Source: Nocardioides humi (lineage in GTDB: Bacteria; Actinomycetota; Actinomycetes; Propionibacteriales; Nocardioidaceae). Taken from it: a stretch of DNA of 64,000 bases. The position numbers and the translations under genes were made by a program. Positions within the stretch are counted from its first letter, which is position 1; every line of letters starts with the position of its first letter. Shown piece by piece: positions 8,603 through 16,851 of this stretch. The notes beneath the pieces are model-generated. The model worked only from the letters and a program-made list of their open reading frames with translations. It did no database searches and was not told the DNA's origin. The stretch is taken from assembly GCF_006494775.1 (NCBI RefSeq), contig NZ_CP041146.1, positions 1,984,001 to 2,048,000 of the forward strand, read 5' to 3'.

Positions 8603-9805
8603 TCAGCGAGCCTCGACCGGGACGCGCAGCTCCTTGAAGCCCCGGACCGACTTGAACGGCGACCACTGCGGCTCGCCGTCGAGGCCCAGCTCACGGCTGC
8701 GGGTGGCCAGGGCGACCACCGCCTCCTCGATCTCGGCACGGGCCAGGTTCACGCCGAGGCAGAAGTGGATGCCCGAGCCGAACGGGATCGCGCGGTTCGC
8801 GGAGCGCGTGATGTCGAACGTGCCGGCGTCGGGCATGCCCTCCTCGTCGCGGCCCGCGGAAACCAGGCACTGCCCGACCGGGATGCCCTTGGGGAGGAGC
8901 TGGCCGTGCCACTCGATGTCCTCGACCGGCTGGCGGGTGGTGAAGAGCACCGTCGACTCGAAGCGCATGACCTCCTCGGCGGCGCTGCGCGCCAGTGCCG
9001 GGTTCTGCCGCAGCAGGTCGGTCTGCCCGGGGTACTTCGCCATCAGCATCGTGGCGATGGAGAGGGCGCCCTTGGTCGTGTCGTGCCCCGCGAAGAGCAT
9101 GAAGATGATGTGGTCGACCAGCTCCTGCTCGGTGAGCCGGTCGACGCCGTCCCGCTCCTCCAGCATGGCGGTGATCAGGTCGGGGCCGGGGTCGCGCCGC
9201 TTCTCCTCGATCAGCCCCCGGCTGTACCCGTCCAGCTGGAGGACCGCGTCGTCGACCGCCTTGCGCAGCTCCGGCTCGTCGGCCGTGCCGTTGTGGAAGC
9301 CCATCGCGACCATCTGGGTCAGGTCCTCGTACATCGACTGCTGCTCGCGCGGTATGCCGAGCAGGTCGCCCATCACCCGCAGCGGGATGACGTGCGCGAA
9401 CTGCTCGATGTCCACATGGCCCTGCTCCAGGCACGGGTCGAGCGCCTCGTTGACGATGTCGATGATCGTCTGGCGCAGCGGCTTGAGCCGCTTCGGCGTG
9501 AAGGCGCCGCCCAGCAGCCGCCGCAGCCGGGTGTGCGCCGGCGGGTTGAAGGCGGAGATGGTGCGGTGCCACCAGTCGTAGAAGACGCCCTCGTAGTTGC
9601 CGAACGAGGCGATCAGGTCGCCGAACTCGAAGGCGTCGGACTTCAAGATCGCGTCGACGTCCGCGTGCCGCAGGGCGAACACCAGCCCGCTGTCGGTGCG
9701 GGCGAACGGGGACACCGTGCGCGCCTCCGTGAGGTGCTCCTGCAGCGTCTGCCAGGTGGCCTCTTCACCCAGCGGGATGACGGGGAGGTCTAGAGCCACA
9801 GACAT
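8603..9805 (-). CDS. Cytochrome P450
   Basis: A complete soluble 400-residue class I P450. The I-helix has FAGHDTTKG with the normal acid-alcohol pair, the K-helix ExxR is EVMR, and the haem loop is FGSGIHFCLG with the Cys ligand. ATG 9805 has GAAGGAA upstream; the reading frame runs open far beyond it, but that extension is not P450-like. It heads the leftward operon with the flavin reductase fusion and the 168-aa protein downstream. The substrate is unknown; a terpenoid, steroid or aromatic ring is plausible. Electrons must come from a ferredoxin elsewhere, for example one of the two in this window. Confidence 0.93.
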   Translation of the reverse strand: MSVALDLPVIPLGEEATWQTLQEHLTEARTVSPFARTDSGLVFALRHADVDAILKSDAFEFGDLIASFGNYEGVFYDWWHRTISAFNPPAHTRLRRLLGGAFTPKRLKPLRQTIIDIVNEALDPCLEQGHVDIEQFAHVIPLRVMGDLLGIPREQQSMYEDLTQMVAMGFHNGTADEPELRKAVDDAVLQLDGYSRGLIEEKRRDPGPDLITAMLEERDGVDRLTEQELVDHIIFMLFAGHDTTKGALSIATMLMAKYPGQTDLLRQNPALARSAAEEVMRFESTVLFTTRQPVEDIEWHGQLLPKGIPVGQCLVSAGRDEEGMPDAGTFDITRSANRAIPFGSGIHFCLGVNLARAEIEEAVVALATRSRELGLDGEPQWSPFKSVRGFKELRVPVEAR

Positions 9806-9852
9806 ATCGATTCCTTCGGTCCTGGTGTGGGTGGTGTGGTCCGCGCGGCCGA

Positions 9853-10197
9853 TCAACCGGCGAGTCGGGGGTAGGTGGTCGCCGCGGTGTAGCTCATGAT
9901 CGACGCGCGCAGCTCCGGCGACAGCTCGCCGTAGACCTCCATCGCGATCACGTCCACCGTCGTCATCAGTTGGGAGCCCAGCGGCCGGTTGGCCTGGATC
10001 CAGGCGCGCCAGGCCGCCTCGTCGGCGTACTCGGCCAGGTTGACGAGCCGGTGCTCGGCCTCGTCGACGTACATCTCGTAGTAGTGGACGCCGTCGAAGT
10101 CCCGGGCGAGGTCGACCATCTGCCCGGCCGTCGCCTTCGCCTCGGCCCAGTCGGCCGAACGCCCCTGGTTCACGGCTCTCGCCCGAATCACCGACAT
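9853..10197 (-). CDS. Small dimeric alpha-beta barrel (ABM/EthD-like) protein
   Basis: A 114-residue protein with a short first strand (MSVIRARAV), an amphipathic helix, HYYEMYVDEAEHRLVNLAEY, and a final helix, the layout of antibiotic-biosynthesis-monooxygenase-like ferredoxin-fold dimers. These often oxidise or cyclise aromatic substrates without cofactor. GAGGAG 7 bases before ATG 10197 sets the start; an upstream ATG at 10251 has no ribosome site. First gene of the leftward P450 operon, facing the divergent NTF2-fold gene. Confidence 0.6.
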   Translation of the reverse strand: MSVIRARAVNQGRSADWAEAKATAGQMVDLARDFDGVHYYEMYVDEAEHRLVNLAEYADEAAWRAWIQANRPLGSQLMTTVDVIAMEVYGELSPELRASIMSYTAATTYPRLAG

Positions 10198-10278
10198 GAC
10201 CGACTCCTCGCCCTGGCATCCTCGACGTAGTTTCGCCAGCATAGAGCTCAACGAGCGCGCTTTTCAATATCCTCGCGA

Positions 10279-10290
10279 TTTTGGCCAAAA
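10279..10290. promoter_or_regulatory. Perfect palindrome TTTTGGCCAAAA in the divergent P450 promoter region
   Basis: This 12-bp perfect palindrome lies in a 175-bp AT-richer gap between two divergent operons with a P450 each. The position, between the ABM-like gene and the NTF2-fold gene, is right for an operator of a shared regulator. No regulator gene is adjacent. The IclR-like domain of the flavin reductase lacks a DNA-binding part, so the regulator is unknown. Confidence 0.4.
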
Positions 10291-10372
10291 CTTTCGAATG
10301 TCTTTCCGACATAGTGGCGTATGATTCATGTCCTACGACGCCGGCCGAGGGGCCGAGAGGGGACGACGATCC

Positions 10373-10801
10373 GTGGACGACCTGGAACGGCTCCTGGCCA
10401 TCGAGGAGATCAAGAAGCTCAAGGCCCGGTACTTCCGCTACCTGGACCAGCACCGGTGGGAGGAGTACCGCGCCCTGTTCACCGAGGACCTGGTGCTGGA
10501 CATCCCGGAGACGCCGGGGCCGCGCCGCACCCGCGACCAGTTCGTCGACGGCGCACGCGCCCACCTGGACGCCGGGCTCTCCATCCATCACGGGCACACG
10601 CCGGAGATCGAGATCCTGGACGACGAGACGGCGGAGGGCATCTGGGCGATGGAGGACCTGGTCGTCCCCGACCCCGCCACCGGGCGCGCGGCCTTCACCG
10701 GCGCCGGCTACTACCTCGAGAAGTACCGCAAGGTCGACGGCTCGTGGCGGATCTGCCACCTGAGCCTCCAGCGCCTCAGGAAGGACGAGATCACCGCATG
10801 A
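10373..10801 (+). CDS. NTF2-fold (SnoaL-like) protein
   Basis: About 142 residues. The start LERLLAIEEIKKLKARYFRYLD and the later YLEKYRKVDGSWRICHL are hallmarks of SnoaL/NTF2-like polyketide-cyclase or dehydratase folds common in steroid and terpenoid pathways. A conserved His (HHGH near residue 82) may be catalytic. I prefer GTG 10373, behind GAGGGGAC, since the ATG at 10328 has no ribosome site and gives a non-conserved leader. The stop overlaps the next ATG (ATGA). Confidence 0.75.
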   Translation: MDDLERLLAIEEIKKLKARYFRYLDQHRWEEYRALFTEDLVLDIPETPGPRRTRDQFVDGARAHLDAGLSIHHGHTPEIEILDDETAEGIWAMEDLVVPDPATGRAAFTGAGYYLEKYRKVDGSWRICHLSLQRLRKDEITA

Positions 10802-10965
10802 GCGACCAGAACCAGAACCCGACCCTGCGCCTGGACTGCCCGTGCGGCGCACGCCTCCAGGGCCCGAGCGAGGACGAGCTCGTCGAGGCCGTCCAGGCGC
10901 ACCTGGCCCAGCGCCATCCCGGCAGGGAGTACTCCCGCGAGGAGATCCTGTTCCTGGCCTTCTGA
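10798..10965 (+). CDS. Small DUF1059-like Cys/His protein, 55 aa
   Basis: A 55-residue acidic protein with CPCG near residue 14 and two His in the helix (HLAQRHPG near 38-45), the size and pattern of DUF1059-like small proteins. The Cys and His could bind a metal, but this is inference. It starts in the stop of the NTF2-fold gene (ATGA) and is followed after 24 bases by the P450, so it is translated within the P450 operon. Confidence 0.65.
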   Translation: MSDQNQNPTLRLDCPCGARLQGPSEDELVEAVQAHLAQRHPGREYSREEILFLAF

Positions 10966-10989
10966 GGCCGCACTCACCAGGAGATCCAC

Positions 10990-12195
10990 GTGTCTTCCGC
11001 CCGCCCCCTGGTCGACTTCGACCATCACTCCGCCGCGTTCGCCGCCGACCCGGACGGCATCCTGCGGGCCTTGCGCACCGCCAGCCCCGTCGCCTACACC
11101 GACCACTACGGCGGCTTCTACGTGATCACCGGCTACGACGAGGTCCGTCAGGTCCTGCTCGACGACAGGTCCTTCTCCGTGGAGAGGGACCCGGACGGTC
11201 GCGGCGGCCTGCTGATCCCGCCCAGCACCCATGCCCGGGAGACCCTCCTCCCGGGCGAGATCGACCCACCCCGCCACACCGCCTTCCGGCGACTGCTCAC
11301 CCACCGCTTCGCACGCAACGCCGTGCAGGCGTACCGGCCGGCCACCCAGGGCTTCGTCGACGAATGTCTCGACGAGATCGTCGCCCTCGGCGACTTCGAC
11401 GTCGTCCACCACCTCGGCGCGCCGGTGCCGCTCGCGCTGACCGTGCATCTCCTCGGCCTGCCCGGCTCCGCGGAGCAGCGCGCTCGGCACAAGCTCGCCG
11501 TGGAGGAGGTCTTCGGCCTCGGGAAGACCCGGGGGACGCAGGAGGGACTGGCCGCGGTCGACGGGCTGTCGGAGCAGATCCGCCGCACCATGGACGAGCG
11601 ACGCCGAGCGCCGCGCGACGACGTCATCAGCGATCTCGTGTCCGCCGATGCACCGCGCCTGGCCGACGTGGAGATCCGGGGCTTCATCATGAACCTCCTG
11701 GCCGGCGGACTCCCGACGACGGCGTCGACCACCGCGCACGCGCTGCTGGCGCTGCACCACGACCGGTCACTGCGACAGCGCCTGATCGACGACCCCGACC
11801 TGGTCGGCCCCGCCGTCGACGAGTTCGTGCGGACGAGCTCTCCCTCAGTCTCCCTGGCGCGAACCGTGCGCGAGCAGGTGGAGGTCGGCGGGGTCCCCTT
11901 CACACCCGGCGACCGCGTCCTCGTGCTCCTGCCGTCTGCGAACGTCGATGCGCGCAGATACACCTCACCCGAGACCATCGACCTCGAGCGTGGCGGCCAG
12001 CACCTGGCCTTCGGCGCCGGCGCGCACTACTGCCTCGGCGTCCACCTCGCACGGCTCGAGCTCACTCTCATGCTGACCGCGGTCCTCACGCGCCTCCCCG
12101 ACTACAGCATCGACGAGGGCCTCGTGCAGCGACTCCCCATGCGGGGGATGCTGAACGGCTACGTCTCGATGCCGGCACACACCAACCTCCCGTAG
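10990..12195 (+). CDS. Cytochrome P450 with atypical I-helix
   Basis: A 401-residue P450 with ExxR (EFVR near residue 280) and haem loop FGAGAHYCLG. The I-helix reads LAGGLPTTAST: a Pro stands where most P450s have Asp or Glu before the conserved Thr. The acid takes part in proton delivery, so oxygen activation may be altered or substrate-assisted. GTG start 14 bases after an AGGAG-like site. Same operon as the NTF2-fold protein, the small protein and the SDR; the four genes are probably one oxidation module. Confidence 0.9.
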   Translation: MSSARPLVDFDHHSAAFAADPDGILRALRTASPVAYTDHYGGFYVITGYDEVRQVLLDDRSFSVERDPDGRGGLLIPPSTHARETLLPGEIDPPRHTAFRRLLTHRFARNAVQAYRPATQGFVDECLDEIVALGDFDVVHHLGAPVPLALTVHLLGLPGSAEQRARHKLAVEEVFGLGKTRGTQEGLAAVDGLSEQIRRTMDERRRAPRDDVISDLVSADAPRLADVEIRGFIMNLLAGGLPTTASTTAHALLALHHDRSLRQRLIDDPDLVGPAVDEFVRTSSPSVSLARTVREQVEVGGVPFTPGDRVLVLLPSANVDARRYTSPETIDLERGGQHLAFGAGAHYCLGVHLARLELTLMLTAVLTRLPDYSIDEGLVQRLPMRGMLNGYVSMPAHTNLP

Positions 12196-12260
12196 AACCC
12201 ACCGCCACCCGGAGGCCTCTCGTGCCGAGGGCGTGGCGCTCGCGAAGGGAACCGTCACCC

Positions 12261-13049
12261 ATGACCGATCATCCAGGACTGGTCGCCGGGCAGGTCGCCG
12301 TCGTCGCCGGAGCCGGATCCGGCATCGGCCGAGCGGTCGCCGCGGCGTACGTCCGCGAGGGCGGCCGCGTGCTCGTCGCCGACCGCTCCGGCGCCGAGCA
12401 GGACGTCGCCCGGGAGATCGGCTCCGCGGCGACCCCGCTGTCGGCCGACATGACCGACCCCGCCCGCGTGGAGAGCATGGTCCGGGAGGCGCACGCCCGG
12501 CACGGCCGGCTCGACGCCGTGATCAACACGGTGGGCGTGTGCGACGTCTTCGACCCCATCGTGGACCTCGACCCCGCGGACTTCGACCGGATCGTCCGGG
12601 TCAACCTCACCTCGGCGTTCCTCTCCATCAAGTACGCCGTCCCGCTGATGCGCGCCGCGGGTGGCGGGTCGATCGTCACCTTCTCCTCGGTCGGCGGCTT
12701 CGCCGCCACCGAGGGGATCGCGGCCTACTCGGCGGCGAAGGCCGGCATCGTGATGCTGACCCGGAGCGCGGCCCTGGAGTACGGGCCGGACAACATCCGG
12801 GTCAATGCGGTCTGCCCCGGCCCGATCCGCACGCCGATGAACGAGCCGGTCTTCGCCGAGCCCGGACGCTACGACGCCCTGCGCGCCTCGATCGCGATGG
12901 ACCGCGTCGGCGAGCCGGACGAGGTGGCCGAGATGGCCGTCGTGCTGGCCAGCGACCGGGCCTCGTTCGTCACGGGGGTCGCCCTGCCGGTCGACGGCGG
13001 GCGACTGGTCTCCGCGGACAGCCGCCGCGCCGCCACCCCGGAGCACTGA
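12261..13049 (+). CDS. Short-chain dehydrogenase/reductase (SDR)
   Basis: Classical SDR of 262 residues. Cofactor motif AGAGSGIG, INTVG in place of the usual NNAG, catalytic Ser in SSVGGFAA, YSAAK with Tyr and Lys, and CPGPIRTPM. An Asp-Arg pair after the second strand (VADRSG) fits NAD(H) preference. GAAGGGA before the ATG. Last gene of the rightward P450 operon; it probably oxidises the alcohol made by the P450, or reduces a ketone. Confidence 0.9.
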   Translation: MTDHPGLVAGQVAVVAGAGSGIGRAVAAAYVREGGRVLVADRSGAEQDVAREIGSAATPLSADMTDPARVESMVREAHARHGRLDAVINTVGVCDVFDPIVDLDPADFDRIVRVNLTSAFLSIKYAVPLMRAAGGGSIVTFSSVGGFAATEGIAAYSAAKAGIVMLTRSAALEYGPDNIRVNAVCPGPIRTPMNEPVFAEPGRYDALRASIAMDRVGEPDEVAEMAVVLASDRASFVTGVALPVDGGRLVSADSRRAATPEH

Positions 13050-13075
13050 GCCGGCCCGGACGTCCGGGCCGGCTC
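13048..13075. terminator. Perfect 28-bp palindrome between convergent genes
   Basis: A perfect inverted repeat starting GAGCCGGCCCGGAC and centred at 13061.5 fills the 31-bp gap between the SDR stop (13049) and the ABC ATPase stop (13081). It works on both strands, as expected for a bidirectional terminator without a T-run. Confidence 0.75.
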
Positions 13076-13080
13076 GACGA

Positions 13081-13914
13081 TCAGACGCCGACCACCCGGC
13101 GAGGACGCCAGCCCGGGCGGGGCACGGAGTCGATCAGCAGCCGGGTGTAGGGGTGCTGCGGCCGGTCGAGCACGTCCTCGGTACGGCCGCGCTCGACGAT
13201 CTCGCCCTCGCGCATGACGATGACCTCGTCGCTGATCTGCCGGACCACGGCGAGGTCGTGGGACACGAACAGATAGGCGATGTCGACCTCCTCGCGGATG
13301 TCGCGGAGCATGTTGAGCACCTGGGCCTGGATCGACACGTCGAGCGCCGAGACCGCCTCGTCGAGGACCAGGACCCGCGGCTCGGCCGCGAGGGCCCGGG
13401 CGATCGCCACCCGCTGCCGCTGCCCGCCGGAGAGGTGGCGTGGCAGCGCCCGGCCCTGGCGCTCGTCCAGGCCGACCTGGTCGAGCAGGCGCTGGATCCG
13501 CTCCCGGCGCCAGTGATCGTCGCGCTCTGGGAAGTGGAGCCTCAGGACGCTCGCGATGCACGAGCTCACGCTCTGCCGGGGGTCGAGGGAGGCGTACGGG
13601 TTCTGGAAGACCATCTGGATGTCGCGCGCCCGGCGCCGGCGCTCGCCGCCGGTGATCCGCCCGCTTCCGTGCTCGCGTCCGGCCACGACGATGCGTCCGG
13701 CCGTCGGGGTCTCCAGGCCGACCAGCATCCGTGCCGTGGTGGACTTCCCCGAGCCCGACTCCCCGACGACGGCGAGCGATCCGCCGGCCGCGACGCTGAA
13801 GGTCGAGCCGGCGACCGCGACCAGCTCCCGCCGGCGGCGCAGGCCGCCGCGCAGGACATAGACCTTGCGCAGGTCCTCGACGGTGACCACGTCCTCTGCC
13901 GTCACTTCCCTCAC
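13081..13914 (-). CDS. Peptide-type ABC importer ATPase (OppF/DppF-like)
   Basis: Cytoplasmic ATPase of 277 residues. Walker A GESGSGKST, Q-loop VFQNPYASLDP, signature LSGGQRQR, Walker B VLVLDEAVSALD and switch His in VSHDLAVV. HPYTRLL and a short tail mark the C-terminal OppF/DppF type. GTG start overlaps the stop of the partner ATPase (GTGA). It drives import of oligopeptides, nickel-type chelates or other small solutes with the three genes upstream and the binding protein at 16852. Confidence 0.9.
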   Translation of the reverse strand: MREVTAEDVVTVEDLRKVYVLRGGLRRRRELVAVAGSTFSVAAGGSLAVVGESGSGKSTTARMLVGLETPTAGRIVVAGREHGSGRITGGERRRRARDIQMVFQNPYASLDPRQSVSSCIASVLRLHFPERDDHWRRERIQRLLDQVGLDERQGRALPRHLSGGQRQRVAIARALAAEPRVLVLDEAVSALDVSIQAQVLNMLRDIREEVDIAYLFVSHDLAVVRQISDEVIVMREGEIVERGRTEDVLDRPQHPYTRLLIDSVPRPGWRPRRVVGV

Positions 13915-14929
13915 CCCACGATCCGCTCCGGCGCCGCGGCCGAACGCCGCTCGCCCATCAGCTCCTCGACCCGCAGGCAGGCCACCTCGCCCTCGCCCCG
14001 CGGCTCCAGCACCGGCCGCACGTCCACGCAGCCCGGCCGGCTGGACGCGCAGCGCGGGGCGAAGGCGCATCCGGCCCCCGCCTCGAAGGCGGAGACGGGG
14101 CGTCCGCCGACGGCGTTGAGCCGCTCCGCCCGACCGTCCAGTCGGGGCGGGAGCCGATCAGCGCCCGGGTGTAGGGATGCAGCGGCTCGGCGTGCAGCGC
14201 GGTCGTCGGCTGCCGCTCGACGATCGAGCCGGCGTACATCACCGCCGTCTGGTCGCAGATGGCCTCGGCCAGGTCCAGGTCGTGGGTGATGAAGAGCATC
14301 GCCAGGCTCCGCTCGGCCCGGAGGTCCTCCAGGATCGCCATCACCTCCATCTGCCGGGTGACGTCGAGCGCCGTGGTCGGCTCGTCGGCGATCAGCAGCC
14401 GCGGCTCCAGGGCGAGCGCGGAGGCGATCATCACGCGCTGGAGCAGACCGCCGGAGAGCTCGTGCGGATACTGCCGCAGCCGCCGGCGGGGCTCCGGGAT
14501 GCCGACCTCGTCGAGGAGCTGGACCGCCCGCGCCTCGGCCTTCGCCCGGCTGTGGCCGAGGTTCGTGCGCATCGCCTCGGTGAGGAACGCGCCGATCGTG
14601 CGGACCGGGTTGATGTGCGCCGACGGGTCCTGGAAGATCATCGCGACCTCCCGCGTGTAGTACTGGCGCAGGGCCGTCCGGTCCAGCGTCAGGACGTCGG
14701 CGCCGTCGAACTCGATCCGCCCCTGCACGACGGCCTTCGGCGGCAGCAGCCGCATCACCGAGCGGGCGGTCATCGACTTGCCCGAGCCCGACTCGCCGAC
14801 CAGGCCGAGCGCCTGGCCCGGCGAGAGCTCGAAGGAGACGTCGTGGATCACCGGACGCAGCTCGCCCTCGATCGCCAGGTCGACGTGCAGGCGATCGACG
14901 CGCAGCAGGGGCTGACTCGACGTGGTCAT
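13911..14929 (-). CDS. Peptide-type ABC importer ATPase (OppD/DppD-like), apparent frameshift
   Basis: Partner ATPase: GESGSGKSMTAR, FQDPSAHINP, LSGGLLQRVMIA and LLIADEPTTALDV. Frame is lost at the GGGG run 14144-14147. With one more base the protein regains the family C-terminal loop (GCAFAPRCA, then a Cys-rich end that can hold an iron-sulphur site) and ends at 13911, about 339 residues. The ATG overlaps the stop of the permease gene by 4 bases. The two ATPases form a heterodimer on the permease pair. Confidence 0.88.
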
Positions 14930-15828
14930 CGGCGGACTCCGAACCTGGATGCGAGCTGCTGACCGAGAACCGTGAAGGCGAACACGCTGATCAACACCAT
15001 GGCGCAGCCCGAGAGGGCCTCGAGCGGGTGTCCTTCCAGCAGCCCCTGCTGACCGGTGGCGATCAGCAGGCCCCAGTCGGCGGCGGGCGGCTGCACCCCG
15101 AGACCGAGATAGGCCAGCGCCGCGAGGTTGAGCATCGCGTACCCGAAGGTCATGGCGCTCTGCACCAGGATCAGGGGCGCGACGTTGGGCAGCAGATGGC
15201 GCCGGGCGATGAACAGCCCGGAGAAGCCCAGGACCTGCGCCGCGGCGACATAGCTCAGCCCTCGCTCGCGGAGCGCCGCTCCTCTGATGATCTTCGAGAA
15301 GTACGGCGTGAAGTGGATGCTGATCGCGATGACGGGGGCGACCAGGCCGGGACCGAACAGGGAGACGGCCATGAACGCCAGCAGCAGCGCGGGGAAGGAC
15401 ATCAGGAAGTCGAGGACGCGCGAGACGAGCGCGTCCACCCAGCCCCCGAACCAGGCGCTGAACAGCGCGATGGCCGTGCCGACGGCGGTGGCGAGGACGA
15501 CGACGACGATCGCGCCGATCATGCTCGGCCGGGCGCCGGCGATCAGGCGGGACAGGACGTCACGGCCGAGCGCGTCGGTCCCCAGCGGGTGGCTCAGGGA
15601 CGCCGAGGCGGAGATGGCGTCGTAGTCGTTGGCGTTGGGGTCGTAGGGCTGGATCAGGGGACCCAGCAGGGCGACCGCGAACAGCAGGGCGATCACCACG
15701 ACGCAGACGAACTCCGCCTTGCTCGACCATGCCCAGCGCCCGACGCGCCTCGCCGTCGTACCGATGACGCCTCTCCTCGTGGAGCTCTCACGTCCGATCA
15801 TCTTCGGATCGGCTGCCTGCAAGGTCAT
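14926..15828 (-). CDS. Peptide-type ABC importer permease (OppC/DppC-like)
   Basis: A 300-residue inner-membrane permease. One N-terminal TM segment, the OppC motif HPLGTDALGRDVLSRL near residue 80, about five further TM segments, and an EAA-like cytoplasmic loop (ERGLSYVAAAQVLG). ATGA overlaps join it to both neighbours. Together with the OppB-like permease it forms the channel. Confidence 0.92.
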   Translation of the reverse strand: MTLQAADPKMIGRESSTRRGVIGTTARRVGRWAWSSKAEFVCVVVIALLFAVALLGPLIQPYDPNANDYDAISASASLSHPLGTDALGRDVLSRLIAGARPSMIGAIVVVVLATAVGTAIALFSAWFGGWVDALVSRVLDFLMSFPALLLAFMAVSLFGPGLVAPVIAISIHFTPYFSKIIRGAALRERGLSYVAAAQVLGFSGLFIARRHLLPNVAPLILVQSAMTFGYAMLNLAALAYLGLGVQPPAADWGLLIATGQQGLLEGHPLEALSGCAMVLISVFAFTVLGQQLASRFGVRR

Positions 15829-16765
15829 GTACGTGCCACCGCCCTGGGGTCGATCACGGCATAGAGGACGTCGATCAGCATGCTGACCAGGACGAACGAG
15901 AGGACCAGGAGCAGTGCGATGCCCTGGACGACGACGATGTCGCGCTGGTGGACGGCCTGGACCAGGTACGAGCCGACGCCGTTGATCCCGAAGGCCACCT
16001 CGATCACCGCTCCCCCGGCGATCATCGAGGCGGCCGCCAACCCGGTCGCGGTGGTCACCGGGATCAGCGCGTTCCGCACGATGTGGCGCCGGGTCACGAT
16101 CCGGTTCGGGATGCCGCGCGAGCGCGCCGTCTCGACGTGCTCGCGCTCGGCCTCGGTCGCCACCTCGGCCGCCGTCACGTTGATGACATAGGCGACGATC
16201 GGCGTCGCGAGCGCGAGCGCCGGCAGGGCCAGGTGGTAGAGCCGGTCCAGGACGCCCTCGCCCCCGCCCAACGTGGGGAACCAGCCGAGCTGCACGGAGA
16301 ACAGCGCCAGGAGCAGGACGCCCGCCACGAAGGCGGGACGGCCACGCCGGCCGCGGCGAGACCGAGGATGGCCCGGCCGAGCCGGTTCGGACGCAGGCCG
16401 ACGAGCGTGCCGAGCACGATCCCGCCGACCACGACGATGAGCGTCGCGAGTCCGACCAGCCACAGCGAGTTCACCAGCCGCGGCCCGATCAGGTCGACGA
16501 CCGGGACCTGGAAGATCGGGGAGACCCCCAGATCGCCGTGGAGCACACGCTCGAGCCAGTGCCAGTACTGCACGACGAAGGGATCGTCGAGGTGGTACTC
16601 CGCCCGGGCGGCGGCGATGGCCTCCGGCGACGCGTCGCCGCCGATCAGGACATCGGTGATGTCGCCCGGTGCCAGGTACATCGCACCGAACACCGCAAAG
16701 CTCGAGGCCACCATGGTCAGGAGCGCCCCTGTCAGGCGCCTGACCAGAACGATCACGATGGACAT
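15825..16765 (-). CDS. Peptide-type ABC importer permease (OppB/DppB-like), apparent frameshift
   Basis: N-terminal TM segment, then the family motif YLAPGD (usually PGDP), a periplasmic part with LDDPFVVQYWHWL, and later TM segments with EAA-like RGIPNRIVTRRHIVRNAL. The frame changes near 16334-16337; one extra C on the plus strand restores continuity and gives about 313 residues. AGGTGG before ATG 16765. It follows the binding-protein gene after 86 bases that hold a hairpin. Confidence 0.88.
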
Positions 16766-16794
16766 CGCGCCACCTCTCGTCTCGCTGGGGAGGC

Positions 16795-16822
16795 GAGGGG
16801 GCACCGGGAGTGGTGCCCCCTC
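16795..16822 (-). terminator. Hairpin between the binding protein and permease genes
   Basis: GAGGGGGCAC (16795-16804) pairs perfectly with GTGCCCCCTC (16813-16822) across an 8-base loop. It lies 30 bases after the binding-protein stop and before the permease ATG in the direction of transcription. Such hairpins often cause partial termination, or stabilise the binding-protein mRNA so that it is made in excess. Confidence 0.6.
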
Positions 16823-16851
16823 ACCTGCTGGTCACGGGGAAGCCGGTCTCG

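Noticed and set aside
9806..10852. N-terminal extension of the P450 frame that ends at 8603
   Set aside because: Crosses the ABM-like gene, the divergent promoter gap and the NTF2-fold gene; P450 homology starts at 9805.
14101..14160. True pseudogene status for the OppD-like ATPase and the other single-break genes
   Set aside because: Each break is repaired by one G/C and the downstream family sequence is fully conserved, so sequencing error is the simpler reading.
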